DNA of 64,000 bases. Origin: Pseudomonas tremae (lineage in GTDB: Bacteria > Pseudomonadota > Gammaproteobacteria > Pseudomonadales > Pseudomonadaceae). The notes under the pieces are model-generated. The model was not told where the DNA came from, made no database searches, and saw only the letters and a program-made list of their open reading frames with translations. Position numbers and translations under genes: made by a program. This document shows positions 45,368-56,490 of this stretch, one piece after another. The stretch covers positions 265,949 through 329,948 of the forward strand of contig NZ_LJRO01000153.1 of the NCBI RefSeq assembly GCF_001401155.1. The letters are read 5' to 3'. Within the stretch, counting starts at the first letter, position 1. Each line of letters starts with the position of its first letter.

Positions 45368-46987
45368 TCAGCGACTGGCGCCGAGCTCTTGTTGGACGCT
45401 GGCGACAGTACGAGGCCAAGGTTTACCAGCCTGAACCTTCGCTGGCAATACCTTGATGGCTGCCAGGGCGGCAGCACGGTCAGGAAAGTTGCCATACGTG
45501 ACGACGTAAAGCGGCTTGCCCTGCAGGGTTTTCTTGAAGTAACGGTACTCGCCGCCCTGTTCCGCGATGTAGGCCTGGGCAGTTGCTTCAGAGCTGGTGC
45601 CGAGGATCTGCACCACGTAATGGCCAGGTGCCTGGCTGCTGTACCAGCTACCACCGGTCGCCGGTTTGGCAGCTGCCGCTGGTTTTTCGGCAGGCTTGGC
45701 AGCCGGGGCCGGCTTGGCCGTCGCGACCTGAGCCGGAGCAGGCTTGGCGGCTGGGGCTGGCGCCGGAGCTGCCGGGGTAGGTGCAGGAATCGACGAACGC
45801 GGCGTTTGGGCCGCCGCCTGACCTGCAGGTACACCGGCTGGCGGTGCAGTGGTGGTCACGGTTGGAGGCTGAGCAGGCGACCCGGTAGGCACTGCGTCTT
45901 CGTCAGCATCGCTGGAGCCGGCGGCTTCAGCCAGCGGGCCGCGCATCACCGGCTGCGAATTGCCATTCATGGGCAACGGCATCGGTTGGGAATTGCCCGC
46001 GAACTCGATGGCAGGGCCACCGTTGTTCGATTGCTGAGCAGTCGGCTTGCCTTCGCCCAGCGGCAATTGTGCCTGGGCAGACGCTGGAGCATCGGCGGTA
46101 GTGCCTGTCTTGTTGCCACGACCCGGGATCAGCACTGCTGCTGCCACGGCCACGATGACAACGGCACCCAAGGCCAATACGTGTTTTTTCGGCATTTTGA
46201 ACCCCACACTTGGACGCTTGACCGCGGAACGACTCGCGATCATCGCCTCGATCATTGAATCGCGGGCCACCTGGTTGATCGCCCCAGGCCAGCCATCGGA
46301 TTGTTCATGAATATCGGTGATCTGGTCGGCAGTGAACAACGCGATTCCTTGCCCTGCACCCTCCAGACGTTGAGCCAGATACTCCCGGGTTTCCTCTTCC
46401 GTATAGGGTTGCAGCTCGATGACGTGAAAGCGCTCGCCTTCTACATCGCCCTGCAGGTCGGCACACATCTGATCGAGACGATCGAGCAGCGATGGCTCTC
46501 CGAACAGGAATACATGCGGGCGCCCTTCAGGGGTTCCCGCAGCAAGACCCAGCAACGCTTCGAGCGCCGAATCGCCAAGTTGTTCCGCATCGTCAACCAG
46601 CACGTAAACTTCTTGCCCGGTCAGACCCAGCTGCACAACCTGCGACAGGATCGCCTGCATTTCAGGCTGGGCGACGCTGAGCGACTGAGCGACCTGCTGC
46701 AACACGCCTGCCGCATCGCCGGCACCGCGCGCGGAAACCACGACGCTTTGCACCGATTGCTTGTTGGTACTTGCCACCAACGCCTGGCGCAACAGCGTCT
46801 TGCCGCTGCCCTGTGGGCCGGTGACTGCCAGCAGCAACTGGCTGTAGCGCGCCAGATGATGAAGCTGACCCAACACAGGCTTGCGCTGGGCAGGGAAGAA
46901 TTTGAAGCCAGGTACCCGCGCCGCAAAGGGGTCATGACTCAACTGATAATGACCGAGGAAGGCCTCGTCGGCATGCAAACTAGTCAT
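45368..46987 (-). CDS. DamX-like ATPase with SPOR domain
   Basis: A 539-residue protein. The N-terminal part (about residues 1-260) is an ExeA-like AAA ATPase with Walker A GPQGSGKT and Walker B VYVLVDDAEQ. A membrane span covers about 275-297 (HVLALGAVVIVAVAAAVLI). A long Ala/Pro/Lys-rich linker follows (about 300-460), then a C-terminal SPOR domain (about 465-539) that binds denuded glycan strands at division sites. The combination and its position after aroB match DamX-type cell division proteins. It starts 10 bases after the aroB stop. Confidence 0.88.
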   Translation of the reverse strand: MTSLHADEAFLGHYQLSHDPFAARVPGFKFFPAQRKPVLGQLHHLARYSQLLLAVTGPQGSGKTLLRQALVASTNKQSVQSVVVSARGAGDAAGVLQQVAQSLSVAQPEMQAILSQVVQLGLTGQEVYVLVDDAEQLGDSALEALLGLAAGTPEGRPHVFLFGEPSLLDRLDQMCADLQGDVEGERFHVIELQPYTEEETREYLAQRLEGAGQGIALFTADQITDIHEQSDGWPGAINQVARDSMIEAMIASRSAVKRPSVGFKMPKKHVLALGAVVIVAVAAAVLIPGRGNKTGTTADAPASAQAQLPLGEGKPTAQQSNNGGPAIEFAGNSQPMPLPMNGNSQPVMRGPLAEAAGSSDADEDAVPTGSPAQPPTVTTTAPPAGVPAGQAAAQTPRSSIPAPTPAAPAPAPAAKPAPAQVATAKPAPAAKPAEKPAAAAKPATGGSWYSSQAPGHYVVQILGTSSEATAQAYIAEQGGEYRYFKKTLQGKPLYVVTYGNFPDRAAALAAIKVLPAKVQAGKPWPRTVASVQQELGASR

Positions 46988-46997
46988 GGGGTTTCCG

Positions 46998-48101
46998 TTA
47001 ACCTCTAAGCTGATCCACCAGGGCGCGATAGTCCGCAACCAGAGTGGCCTGTAATACTTCTTTTGGATAATCGTCCGTGATAACCGCTTCGCCCATCTGG
47101 CGCAACAGCACCAGACGCAGGCGACCGTCGATGACTTTCTTGTCGATCGCCATGTGTTCGAGGAAATTATCTTCCGTCATGTCCTGCGGCGGTACGACGG
47201 GCAACCCGGCACGTTGAAACAGGCGAATACCACGGTCCCGTTCCTGGGTGCTGATCCAGCCCAGACGCGAGGACATTTCCAGCGCCATTACCGTACCGGC
47301 CGCTACCGCCTCGCCATGCAGCCAGACACCATAGCCCATATGCGTCTCGATGGCGTGACCGAATGTGTGACCCAGGTTCAATGTCGCACGCACACCCGAT
47401 TCGCGCTCGTCGGCGCCGACCACCAGTGCCTTGGCTGCGCAGGAGCGCTCGATGGCGACGGTAAGCGCCGCCTGATCCAGCCCGCGCAGGGCGTCCACGT
47501 GCTCTTCGAGCCAGGTCAGAAAAGGCTCGTCGCAGATCAGGCCGTACTTGATGACTTCTGCCAGCCCGGCGGACAGCTCACGCTCGGGCAGGGTATTGAG
47601 CGAGGTGGTGTCGATAATAACGACGCCTGGCTGATAAAAGGCACCGACCATGTTCTTGCCCAGCGGGTGGTTGATGCCGGTCTTGCCGCCGACCGAGGAG
47701 TCCACCTGAGACAAAAGGGTGGTCGGAATCTGGATGAAATTCACGCCGCGCTGGTAGCAGGCGGCAGCGAAGCCGGCCATGTCACCGATCACCCCGCCCC
47801 CCAGAGCGATAACGGTGGTGCGCCGATCGTGACGCGCCGTGAGCAATGCATCAAAAATGGTCTGCAGGGTTTCCCAGTTCTTGAACGCCTCGCCATCAGG
47901 CAGAACAATCGGAAGCACGTTGTAACCGGCCAGGGTCCGGGTCAGACGCTCCAGATAAAGCGGCGCCACTGTCGTGTTGGAAACAATGGCCACCTGACGC
48001 CCGACGATGTGCGGCGCCAGTAATTCCGGCTGATCCAGCAGGCCTTCGCCTATGTGAATCGGGTAGCTACGCTCGCCCAGCTCGACCTTAAGTGTCTGCA
48101 T
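46998..48101 (-). CDS. aroB: 3-dehydroquinate synthase
   Basis: A 367-residue enzyme of the shikimate pathway that converts DAHP to 3-dehydroquinate using NAD and a divalent metal. The glycine-rich [19 protein letters not shown] lies at about residues 100-118, and the histidine metal ligands are in [11 protein letters not shown] (about 242-252). The ATG at 48101 gives the usual [15 protein letters not shown] start; an in-frame start at 48113 adds four residues. It lies between aroK and the DamX-like gene in an aroK-aroB-damX order. Confidence 0.95.
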   Translation of the reverse strand: MQTLKVELGERSYPIHIGEGLLDQPELLAPHIVGRQVAIVSNTTVAPLYLERLTRTLAGYNVLPIVLPDGEAFKNWETLQTIFDALLTARHDRRTTVIALGGGVIGDMAGFAAACYQRGVNFIQIPTTLLSQVDSSVGGKTGINHPLGKNMVGAFYQPGVVIIDTTSLNTLPERELSAGLAEVIKYGLICDEPFLTWLEEHVDALRGLDQAALTVAIERSCAAKALVVGADERESGVRATLNLGHTFGHAIETHMGYGVWLHGEAVAAGTVMALEMSSRLGWISTQERDRGIRLFQRAGLPVVPPQDMTEDNFLEHMAIDKKVIDGRLRLVLLRQMGEAVITDDYPKEVLQATLVADYRALVDQLRG

Positions 48102-48216
48102 GTGTCCCCACATTGATTACCGGTTGCACCGTTGTGTGCTCAGCGGGTCATGACGTCAGGCCATGCACCGTAGCTGTTTTTATGGTCGACGAGGATAGCG
48201 CATTTTCGTCTGCGCT

Positions 48217-48735
48217 TTAACGGGGAGGAAGCTCTGCCAGACGCCCGAGTATCTCAAGAACCACCATTCGGGGTGGCCGCTCATCGGTTTCGATCACCAG
48301 ATCGGCAATTTCTCGATACAACGGGTCCCGAATGGCGAGCAACTCGCTCAGCACACGGGCCGGATCGGCAGTACGCAGCAAAGGGCGATTGCGATCACGT
48401 GCGGTACGTCCGACCTGCTGTTCGATAGACGCATGCAAGTAGACGACACGCCCACCGGCGCGCAGGGCCTGACGATTTTCGCTACGCATCACTGCGCCGC
48501 CGCCAGTCGCCAGCACCACGCCATCGGCGTCACACAGCTCGGCAATCATGGCCTGCTCGCGATCACGAAAACCCGGCTCGCCTTCCTTGTCGAAGATCCA
48601 GGGGATATTGGCGCCCGTACGCAGCTCGATTTCCTTGTCGGAATCCTTGAACGGCAGTCGCAACTCTTTGGCAAGCAAGCGGCCGATGGTGCTCTTGCCA
48701 GCACCCATCGGCCCCACAAGTATTAAATTTCGCAC
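48217..48735 (-). CDS. aroK: Shikimate kinase
   Basis: A 172-residue kinase that phosphorylates shikimate with ATP. The P-loop is GPMGAGKST (residues 8-16), the shikimate-binding residues appear in FKDSDKEIE and PGFRDRE, and the GGG of ATGGGAVM is at about 77-84. It starts with GTG at 48735, four bases after the pilQ stop. The pil and aro genes may therefore be read together. Confidence 0.95.
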   Translation of the reverse strand: MRNLILVGPMGAGKSTIGRLLAKELRLPFKDSDKEIELRTGANIPWIFDKEGEPGFRDREQAMIAELCDADGVVLATGGGAVMRSENRQALRAGGRVVYLHASIEQQVGRTARDRNRPLLRTADPARVLSELLAIRDPLYREIADLVIETDERPPRMVVLEILGRLAELPPR

Positions 48736-48739
48736 AAAA

Positions 48740-50845
48740 TCAACGACTCACAGAAATCGCCTGGTTGTTCATGATACGCGGAGTCAAAAATACCAACAGC
48801 TCGGATTTGGACTCGGATACCACATCGCGCCTGAAAAGCCGGCCAAGATACGGTACATCGCCGAGAAATGGCACTTTATCGACAACTTTACTTTGCGTAT
48901 TCGAGAACACGCCGCCAATGACGATGGTTTCGCCGTCGGAAATCAGCACTTTGGCGTTGACTTCGTTTTTCTTGATAGGCGGAACGCCAAGCACCGCATT
49001 CAGGTAGTCCGGCTCATCCTTGGTGACCTTGACCTCCATGATGATGCGGTTATCGGGCGTGATCTGCGGCGTCACTTCAAGCGACAGGGACGCCTCCTTG
49101 AAGCTCACGGTGGTTGCGCCGCTGGAGCTGGATTCCTGGTACGGGATTTCCGTGCCCTTGAGGATCTTGGCAGTTTCCTTGTCGGACGTGACCACTTTGG
49201 GCTGGGAGACGATTTCACCGTTGCCGGTTTTTTCCATCGCGCTCAGCTCAAGGTCCAGCAGCGTGTTGTTGGTCACGAAGCCCAGGCCGATACCTGTCGT
49301 CGCATTAGCAGCGCCCAGGTCGACAAACGGAATGTTGGGCCCCAGATTGTTGCCGGTATTGCCTGCCTCATCGCCGTTATTGTCCAGACCGCCAGCGCTC
49401 CATTTGCTGGAACCCGACAGGTTGGTCCGGCCGCCCCAACGCACACCCAACTGTTTGTTGTAATCGACGTTGGCCTCGACGATGCGCGCCTCGATCATCA
49501 CCTGACGCACCGGAATGTCCAGTTGCGAAACGATACGGCGAAGTTCGTCCAGGCGGTCCTGGGTCTGATAGGCAATGATGTTATTGGTGCGGTCGTCCAC
49601 TGTAATGGAGCCACGCTCGTCAGCCTTGGCCTCGGCGCTGGTCACCGACTGGAACAGCTTGGCGATATCGGCGGCCTTGGCGTAGTTGACCTGCAGCAGT
49701 TCACGACGCAGCGGTGCCAGTTCGGCGATCTGCTTGAGCGATTCCAGCTCCTGACGTTCGCGGGCGGCGATTTCGTCAGCTGGCGCGACCAGCAGGACGT
49801 TGCCGATCTTGCGCTTGTCCAGCCCCTTGGTTTTCAGCACCAGATCCAGTGCCTGATCCCACGGCACGTTCTGCAGGCGCAGCGTGATGCCACCCTGGAC
49901 AGTGTCGCTGGCGACCAGATTAAGGTTGGTGAAGTCGGCAATCAGTTGCAGCACCGAACGCACATCGATGTCCTGGAAATTCAGCGACAGCTTCTCACCG
50001 GTGTACACCGGCTTGTCGGCGGCGCGGCGGTCCACGTCCTCGTTGGTCAACGGACGCACACTGATCGTCAGCTTGTTTTCGGTCTGAAACGCCGAGTAAT
50101 CGAAAGCGCCCGACGGCTCGATCAAGATGCTGGCCTTGTCGCCAGAAGTAGAAGCACTGACGAACTGCACGGGGGTCGCGAAGTCCTTGACGTCGAGGCG
50201 GACACGCAGCGGTTCAGGCAGCAGGGTCTTGGCGAAATCGACGCGGATCTTGCCGCCCTGCTCCTGAATATCAGGGGCAATGCTGGCATTGCTCAGGTCG
50301 ATGACCACATTACCTTCACCCAACTCGCCGCGCTGGAAGTCGATATTCCTGATTGCCTTGGCGCCGGCAGGCACGTAAGGCCTGGCGGAAGCCGGAGTGG
50401 GCGGCGGCACAGCCACTCTCTGCGCGCCCATGGCGGTGGTTGGCTGAGAGGCCTGCGCGGCAGATGCTCCTTGCCCGATGACCACGAACAGGTTGTTGCC
50501 GTCGACCCGCGAGCTGTAAGGCGACAGCGTCGTCAGGTTGATGATCACCCGCGTGCGATCCTGGGCCTGCACCACGACCACACTGCGTGCATTGCCGGTG
50601 CCCAGTTCTCGACTTTTGGTCGATAACTGGCTGGTCACGCCCGGAAGGTCCAGCGCGATGCGAGCCGGTTGCGCGGTAGTGTAGCCACGAGGCGCAGGCA
50701 CGGGCGCATCGAATGACAGCTTGAGCTCGATGCGATCGCCCGGCAGGGCAGCCACATCCAGGGTCTTGAGGTTGGCAGCCTGGAGAACCGGCGAAAGCAT
50801 CGCGATGCATAACGACACGCCGATAATCGAGAAAATCCGGGTCAT
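48740..50845 (-). CDS. pilQ: Type IV pilus secretin
   Basis: A 701-residue outer membrane secretin through which type IV pili extend. It has a signal peptide (residues 1-23, ending LQA), two AMIN-type domains in the first half, a secretin N0/N1 region (about 290-410, [23 protein letters not shown]) and the C-terminal secretin domain (about 440-700, [10 protein letters not shown] near the end). The ATG at 50845 follows GGAAAT and gives a good signal peptide. It is the last gene of pilMNOPQ, 47 bases after pilP. Confidence 0.96.
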   Translation of the reverse strand: MTRIFSIIGVSLCIAMLSPVLQAANLKTLDVAALPGDRIELKLSFDAPVPAPRGYTTAQPARIALDLPGVTSQLSTKSRELGTGNARSVVVVQAQDRTRVIINLTTLSPYSSRVDGNNLFVVIGQGASAAQASQPTTAMGAQRVAVPPPTPASARPYVPAGAKAIRNIDFQRGELGEGNVVIDLSNASIAPDIQEQGGKIRVDFAKTLLPEPLRVRLDVKDFATPVQFVSASTSGDKASILIEPSGAFDYSAFQTENKLTISVRPLTNEDVDRRAADKPVYTGEKLSLNFQDIDVRSVLQLIADFTNLNLVASDTVQGGITLRLQNVPWDQALDLVLKTKGLDKRKIGNVLLVAPADEIAARERQELESLKQIAELAPLRRELLQVNYAKAADIAKLFQSVTSAEAKADERGSITVDDRTNNIIAYQTQDRLDELRRIVSQLDIPVRQVMIEARIVEANVDYNKQLGVRWGGRTNLSGSSKWSAGGLDNNGDEAGNTGNNLGPNIPFVDLGAANATTGIGLGFVTNNTLLDLELSAMEKTGNGEIVSQPKVVTSDKETAKILKGTEIPYQESSSSGATTVSFKEASLSLEVTPQITPDNRIIMEVKVTKDEPDYLNAVLGVPPIKKNEVNAKVLISDGETIVIGGVFSNTQSKVVDKVPFLGDVPYLGRLFRRDVVSESKSELLVFLTPRIMNNQAISVSR

Positions 50846-50892
50846 GATCAATTTCCGTTGAGCGCTACTGTGCATACTTGGCCTTGCCCACT

Positions 50893-51420
50893 TCATGAGC
50901 GTTCTTTGAGGGAAATACTGCGCGGCCTTTCCAGCCAGGCCCCCTCTCCATCAGGAACTATTTCGATGACATCTACCTGCGCGTCGCCGATCGACACAAC
51001 CCGACCGTTATTGCGCCCCAGGTAATCGCCCACCTTGACGCGATGTACACCACCAGCGCCGCGCAACAGGGCAAAGGTGCCTGATTCATTGCCAATCGTG
51101 CCGACCATTTCGAACGACTCGATGTTGAAGCCTTCCAGAAACTGCTTGACCCTATGCTCATCCGGCGCCACCAGCCGCGTGCCCTTCTGGCGATTGAGCA
51201 GGTCAATCTTCACCGGCGGCTGGAAAGGGCTGCGCAGGGCCGATGCGTTATAAGTGAACGCCTCGTAGGGGCGAAACTTGGGCAGGGGCTCGATGGTGCC
51301 ACTCGGACGCGCCCGAGCCTGATCCATGAAGCCGGTCAGATCAGCAAAGTCATTGTCATTGCCGCAACCGGCCAGCCCCGCAAAAATCACACTGACGCAC
51401 AACAATCGCGCCGCCTTCAT
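50893..51420 (-). CDS. pilP: Type IV pilus alignment lipoprotein
   Basis: A 175-residue lipoprotein with the lipobox LAGC (Cys19). The N-terminal half is disordered and would contact the PilN-PilO dimer; the C-terminal beta domain (about 85-170, EMVGTIGNESGTFALLRG, VKVGDYLGRNNGRV) contacts PilQ. It overlaps pilO by four bases. Confidence 0.95.
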   Translation of the reverse strand: MKAARLLCVSVIFAGLAGCGNDNDFADLTGFMDQARARPSGTIEPLPKFRPYEAFTYNASALRSPFQPPVKIDLLNRQKGTRLVAPDEHRVKQFLEGFNIESFEMVGTIGNESGTFALLRGAGGVHRVKVGDYLGRNNGRVVSIGDAQVDVIEIVPDGEGAWLERPRSISLKERS

Positions 51421-52040
51421 TTTTTCAGCCCTTCATCGTTGTAGCGGTAGGTCTTGGCCAGAATGCTCATGCGCAATTTGCCCGGGACTTTCGGATCGAC
51501 CGGTTTGATCTCGAAGTCATGCAGCGTGACGATGCGTGGCAGGCTGGCAACGCCGCTGACGAAAGTCGCCAGGTCGTGATAACCACCGACCACGGTGATC
51601 TGTATCGGCAGCTCGATGTAGAACTGCTGGACGGCCTCGGGCAGCAGCTTGATTTCCTCGAACTCAAGGCCGCTTCCCAGCCCGGTCCGCGTGATGTCCT
51701 CGAGCAAACCCGGCACTTCGGTGTCGCTGGGCAATTGCCTCAGCAGCGCACCGAAGGTGTTTTCCATTTCTTCCATCTGTTTCTTGTAGGGCTCCAGGTT
51801 GGCGGCCTGAAATGCCTTGTTGGAAAATTGATCCTTGAGCGTTATCTCGCTGGTCTGAGCGGCTTCCAGCTGGGTCTCCAGGTCTTGAATAAAGAAGAAG
51901 TAGCCCAGTGCGAAAATCAATACTGCGACCAGTACGCCTGCAATGACCTTGACCGCCGCAGGCCAGGAGCCTGTGTTGTTCAGTTCCAGCTCGCTCAGGT
52001 CGACCTTGCGCAGCCCTTCCATCCATTCGGAGATGTTCAT
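51417..52040 (-). CDS. pilO: Type IV pilus inner membrane alignment protein PilO
   Basis: A 207-residue bitopic protein with a membrane span at about residues 30-51 (VKVIAGVLVAVLIFALGYFF), a coiled coil at about 52-110 and a ferredoxin-like periplasmic domain after it (about 115-205). It forms a heterodimer with PilN that links PilM in the cytoplasm to PilP. It overlaps pilN and pilP by four bases each. Confidence 0.95.
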   Translation of the reverse strand: MNISEWMEGLRKVDLSELELNNTGSWPAAVKVIAGVLVAVLIFALGYFFFIQDLETQLEAAQTSEITLKDQFSNKAFQAANLEPYKKQMEEMENTFGALLRQLPSDTEVPGLLEDITRTGLGSGLEFEEIKLLPEAVQQFYIELPIQITVVGGYHDLATFVSGVASLPRIVTLHDFEIKPVDPKVPGKLRMSILAKTYRYNDEGLKK

Positions 52041-52611
52041 GGCTTGGCTCCTTCGGCAGCGACAACCGGTGGCTGCGTCTGGCGCACAGTCAGCTGGAAG
52101 ATATTGGCCTGATCCACGGCCCCCGCCGTCGTCGCCTTGACCTCGGTCAGGCTCGGCGCTTCAAGCCATTCGGAGGCTTCAAGGTTGCGCATCAGGTCCG
52201 AAACCCGGTTGTTGGACTCTGCTGCACCGCTGATGGAAATCAGCTTGCTGGCCATCTTGACCTGCGAGTAGTAGACGCCATCGGGCAAGGTGCGGGCCAA
52301 CTGGTCGAATACACGCCCGGTGATCGGCCGGTTGCCTTGCAGGTCCTGAATGATCTTCATGCGCTCAAGCAGTTGCTTGCGACGCGCCTTCAGGTCGCTG
52401 ATCTCCTTGATGCGGATATCCAGTTGCGCGATCTGCGTCTGCAGGAATGCATTGCGCGCCATCTGATGCTCGATGGCATTGCTGACGTAGCGGTCGACCA
52501 GAAACAGAATGCTGACAGACACCACCAGCACACCGACCAGCGCCGTCAAAAAGCGCTTCTTTCGCTCTTCGCGAAGCTCTTCACGCCACGGTAAAAGGTT
52601 GATCCGTGCCA

Positions 52612-52612
<1 letters not shown>
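52037..52612 (-). CDS. pilN: Type IV pilus inner membrane alignment protein PilN
   Basis: A 191-residue bitopic protein. The cytoplasmic N-terminus MARINLLPWREELREE contains the INLLPWR motif that docks into PilM. A membrane span covers about residues 24-42, with a coiled coil and a ferredoxin-like domain beyond. The ATG at 52612 shares its base with the pilM stop. Confidence 0.95.
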
Positions 52613-53700
<1,088 letters not shown>

Positions 53701-53783
53701 TCACTTACGGAGTTATTTCGGGTCAACGTCACTGTCGACAGCCTTGACAGTAGCGCAAATCACGCTCGGGGACGAAAAATGCT

Positions 53784-53789
53784 TATAAT
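53784..53789 (+). promoter_or_regulatory. Possible -10 element in the pilM/ponA divergent region
   Basis: TATAAT at 53784-53789 is a perfect -10 hexamer about 95 bases before the ponA start. No good -35 lies 16-18 bases upstream; a TTGACA at about 53743 is too far away. The hexamer is close to self-complementary, so it could serve either direction. Confidence 0.3.
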
Positions 53790-53883
53790 GCCCAGCGTTT
53801 TTTTCGTTTAACAAAGCTTCAAGGCGTGTTCATTTGTAAACGCCTGCGCTTAACCCATTATTTTTTCTGGAAATCCAAAAGCC

Positions 53884-56328
53884 TTGATACGCCTGCTGAA
53901 GTTTTTCTGGTGGTCCCTCGTCGCGGTATTCTGCTCGCTGTTGCTTGGCTTGAGCGGCGCGTTTCTTTACCTGAGCCCGACCCTGCCCTCCGTTGAAGCG
54001 CTGCGAAGCATTCAACTGCAAATTCCCCTGCGCGTGTTCAGCAGCGACGGCAAGCTGATTGCCGAATTCGGTGAAATGCGTCGCACGCCGATTCGCTTCG
54101 CGGAAATCCCGCCCAATTTCATCAATGCCCTGCTGTCGGCCGAAGACGACAATTTCGCCAACCACTACGGCGTCGATCCTGGCAGCCTGATGCGCGCTGC
54201 CACTCAGCTGGTGAAAAGCGGCCACATTCAATCAGGCGGCAGCACCATCACCATGCAGGTCGCGAAAAACTTTTTCCTGACCAGCGAACGAAGCTTTTCA
54301 CGGAAAACCACCGAGATTCTTCTGGCCTTGCAAATCGAGCGCCAACTCACCAAAGACGAGATTCTCGAGCTGTACGTCAACAAGATTTATCTGGGTAACC
54401 GGGCCTATGGCATCGAGGCCGCGGCGCAAGTCTACTATGGCAAATCGATTCGCGATGTAAGCCTTGCGCAAATGGCCATGATTGCCGGCTTGCCCAAGGC
54501 GCCGTCGCGCTTCAACCCACTGGCCAACCCGACCCGCGCCAAGGAACGTCGTGACTGGATCCTCGGCCGCATGTTCCGTTTGGGCAAGATCGACCAAAGC
54601 GCTTATCAAGCCGCCTTGAGCGAACCGCTCAATGCCAGCTATCACGTGCCGACACCTGAAGTGAACGCCCCGTACATTGCTGAAATGGCGCGCGCAGAAA
54701 TGGTCGGCCGCTACGGCAGCGCCGCGTATACAGAGGGTTTCCGCGTCACCACCACGGTGCCGAGCGACCTTCAGGAACATGCCAACAAGGCTATCCAGCA
54801 GGGCTTGATCGACTACGATCAGCGCCACGGCTACCGAGGTCCGGAGAGCCGCTTCCCGGCCATGACCCGAGCTAACTGGGTACAGGAGCTGACCAAGCAA
54901 CGGACTATCAACGGCCTCGAACCCGCCATCGTGACCCAGGTCGACAAGACCGGGCTGCGCGTTCTGACCCGCAATGGCGAGAAGGAAGAGACTGTCGATT
55001 GGGCCACCATGAAGTGGGCGCGCCCTTATCTGAACACCAACAGCCTGGGTGCAAATCCAAAGCAGCCAGGCGATGTTGCGAAGGTCGGTGACTTGGTTCG
55101 CTTGCTGCGCCAAGACGATGGCTCGCTGAAATTCAGTCAAATTCCCGTCGCGCAAAGCGCCCTGGTCTCGCTTGATCCGCAAAACGGCGCCATTCGTGCG
55201 TTGGTCGGCGGTTTTGCTTTCGAGCAAAGCAACTACAACCGGGCCATGCAGGCCAAGCGCCAGCCGGGTTCCAGCTTCAAACCGTTCATTTACAGCGCCG
55301 CGCTTGATAACGGCTACACCGCATCAAGCCTGGTGAACGATGCCCCTATCGTGTTTGTCGACGAGTACCTGGACAAGGTGTGGCGTCCGAAGAACGACAC
55401 CAATACGTTCCTCGGGCCAATTCGCCTGCGCGAAGCGCTGTACAAGTCGCGCAACCTGGTTTCGATCCGCCTGCTTCAGGCGCTGGGTATCGACAGCACT
55501 ATCGATTACATCACCCGCTTCGGTTTCGCCAAGCAGGACCTGCCGCGTAACCTTTCGCTGGCATTGGGTACAGCCACACTGACGCCGATGGAGATCGCCA
55601 CTGGCTGGGCCACGTTCGCCAACGGTGGCTACAAGATCAGCCCCTATCTGATCCAGACCATCGAGAACCGTGACGGTCAGACGCTGTTTGTCGCCAACCC
55701 GCCCAGCGTTCCGGCCAACGATGTCAAGACTGCGCCTGACACATCGACCTTTGCCGTACACGACAGCCCAAGCGTCGCGACCACGGCACCGGGCACGCCT
55801 GCCGAACCGCAAGCGCCGGCCTTTGCAGAGCGTATTGTGGATGGCCGCACGACCTATATCCTGAACAGCATGCTGCAGGATGTGATCAAGCGCGGCACCG
55901 GCCGTCGCGCCCTGGCAATGAATCGTCCGGACATCGCGGGCAAGACCGGTACGACCAACGACTCCAAGGATGCGTGGTTCTCTGGCTACAACTCTGACTA
56001 CGTGACAACGGTCTGGAGCGGTTTTGATCAGCCTGAAAGTCTTGGCCGTCATGAATTTGGCGGTACCGTCTCACTGCCGATCTGGATGGACTACATGAGC
56101 GCTGCGCTCAAGGACAAGCCTCCGCATCAGCAAGCGCAACCGGACGGTATTCTCAGCCTGCGTGTCGATCCGTTGAGCGGACGTGCCGCTACGCCAAGCA
56201 CACCGAATGCGTTCTTCGAGCTGTTCAAAAGCGAAGACACGCCGCCTAGCGTCAACGAAATGGGCGGCAGCAGCGCACCCGGCAGCCCACTGCCCGCAGA
56301 CGAGTCAGCGCCGATCGATTTGTTCTGA
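53884..56328 (+). CDS. ponA: Penicillin-binding protein 1A (bifunctional)
   Basis: An 814-residue bifunctional peptidoglycan synthase anchored by one N-terminal membrane span (about residues 10-30). The glycosyltransferase domain (about 55-230) shows EDDNFANHYGVD and GGSTITMQVAKN, with catalytic glutamates. The transpeptidase domain (about 420-750) shows the nucleophile motif SSFK (in KRQPGSSFKPFIY), the SxN triad SRN in YKSRNLVS and KTGT in AGKTGTTND. The start is TTG at 53884, with GGAAATC about 11 bases upstream. The position opposite pilM is conserved in pseudomonads. Confidence 0.95.
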   Translation: MIRLLKFFWWSLVAVFCSLLLGLSGAFLYLSPTLPSVEALRSIQLQIPLRVFSSDGKLIAEFGEMRRTPIRFAEIPPNFINALLSAEDDNFANHYGVDPGSLMRAATQLVKSGHIQSGGSTITMQVAKNFFLTSERSFSRKTTEILLALQIERQLTKDEILELYVNKIYLGNRAYGIEAAAQVYYGKSIRDVSLAQMAMIAGLPKAPSRFNPLANPTRAKERRDWILGRMFRLGKIDQSAYQAALSEPLNASYHVPTPEVNAPYIAEMARAEMVGRYGSAAYTEGFRVTTTVPSDLQEHANKAIQQGLIDYDQRHGYRGPESRFPAMTRANWVQELTKQRTINGLEPAIVTQVDKTGLRVLTRNGEKEETVDWATMKWARPYLNTNSLGANPKQPGDVAKVGDLVRLLRQDDGSLKFSQIPVAQSALVSLDPQNGAIRALVGGFAFEQSNYNRAMQAKRQPGSSFKPFIYSAALDNGYTASSLVNDAPIVFVDEYLDKVWRPKNDTNTFLGPIRLREALYKSRNLVSIRLLQALGIDSTIDYITRFGFAKQDLPRNLSLALGTATLTPMEIATGWATFANGGYKISPYLIQTIENRDGQTLFVANPPSVPANDVKTAPDTSTFAVHDSPSVATTAPGTPAEPQAPAFAERIVDGRTTYILNSMLQDVIKRGTGRRALAMNRPDIAGKTGTTNDSKDAWFSGYNSDYVTTVWSGFDQPESLGRHEFGGTVSLPIWMDYMSAALKDKPPHQQAQPDGILSLRVDPLSGRAATPSTPNAFFELFKSEDTPPSVNEMGGSSAPGSPLPADESAPIDLF

Positions 56329-56338
56329 TCCACAGCCG

Positions 56339-56427
56339 TGTGACGCGGAGCGTCACCAAAGGCATTCCCACGCTGGAGCGTGAGGAACGATAGTCTTTAA
56401 GCAGGCACTATCGTGCCCATGCTCTGT
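56339..56427. repeat. Composite palindromic intergenic repeat, copy B
   Basis: The 55-base unit at 56339-56393 matches that at 9538-9592 with two substitutions. It is followed by an inverted partner starting CTATCGTGCCCATGC at 56408, so the pair can form a long imperfect hairpin. It sits between the convergent ponA and maeB genes, just before a separate terminator. Confidence 0.85.
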
Positions 56428-56444
56428 GTCCACTTCGCAGGCAT

Positions 56445-56477
56445 AAAAAAACCCCTGCATCGCTGCAGGGGTTTTTT
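56445..56477. terminator. Bidirectional rho-independent terminator between ponA and maeB
   Basis: CCCCTGCA and TGCAGGGG form a perfect stem with a four-base loop, flanked by a run of seven A on the left and six T on the right. It can end both the ponA and maeB transcripts. Confidence 0.93.
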
Positions 56478-56490
56478 ATTGGGTCAGGTA

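Noticed and set aside
48548..50626. A 692-codon open frame on the forward strand opposite pilQ and aroK.
   Set aside because: It spans two real genes in antisense and has no recognisable motif or ribosome binding site.
53743..53789. A classical ponA promoter made from TTGACA near 53743 and TATAAT at 53784.
   Set aside because: The spacing of about 35 bases is far too long for a sigma-70 promoter, so only the -10 hexamer is reported, at low confidence.
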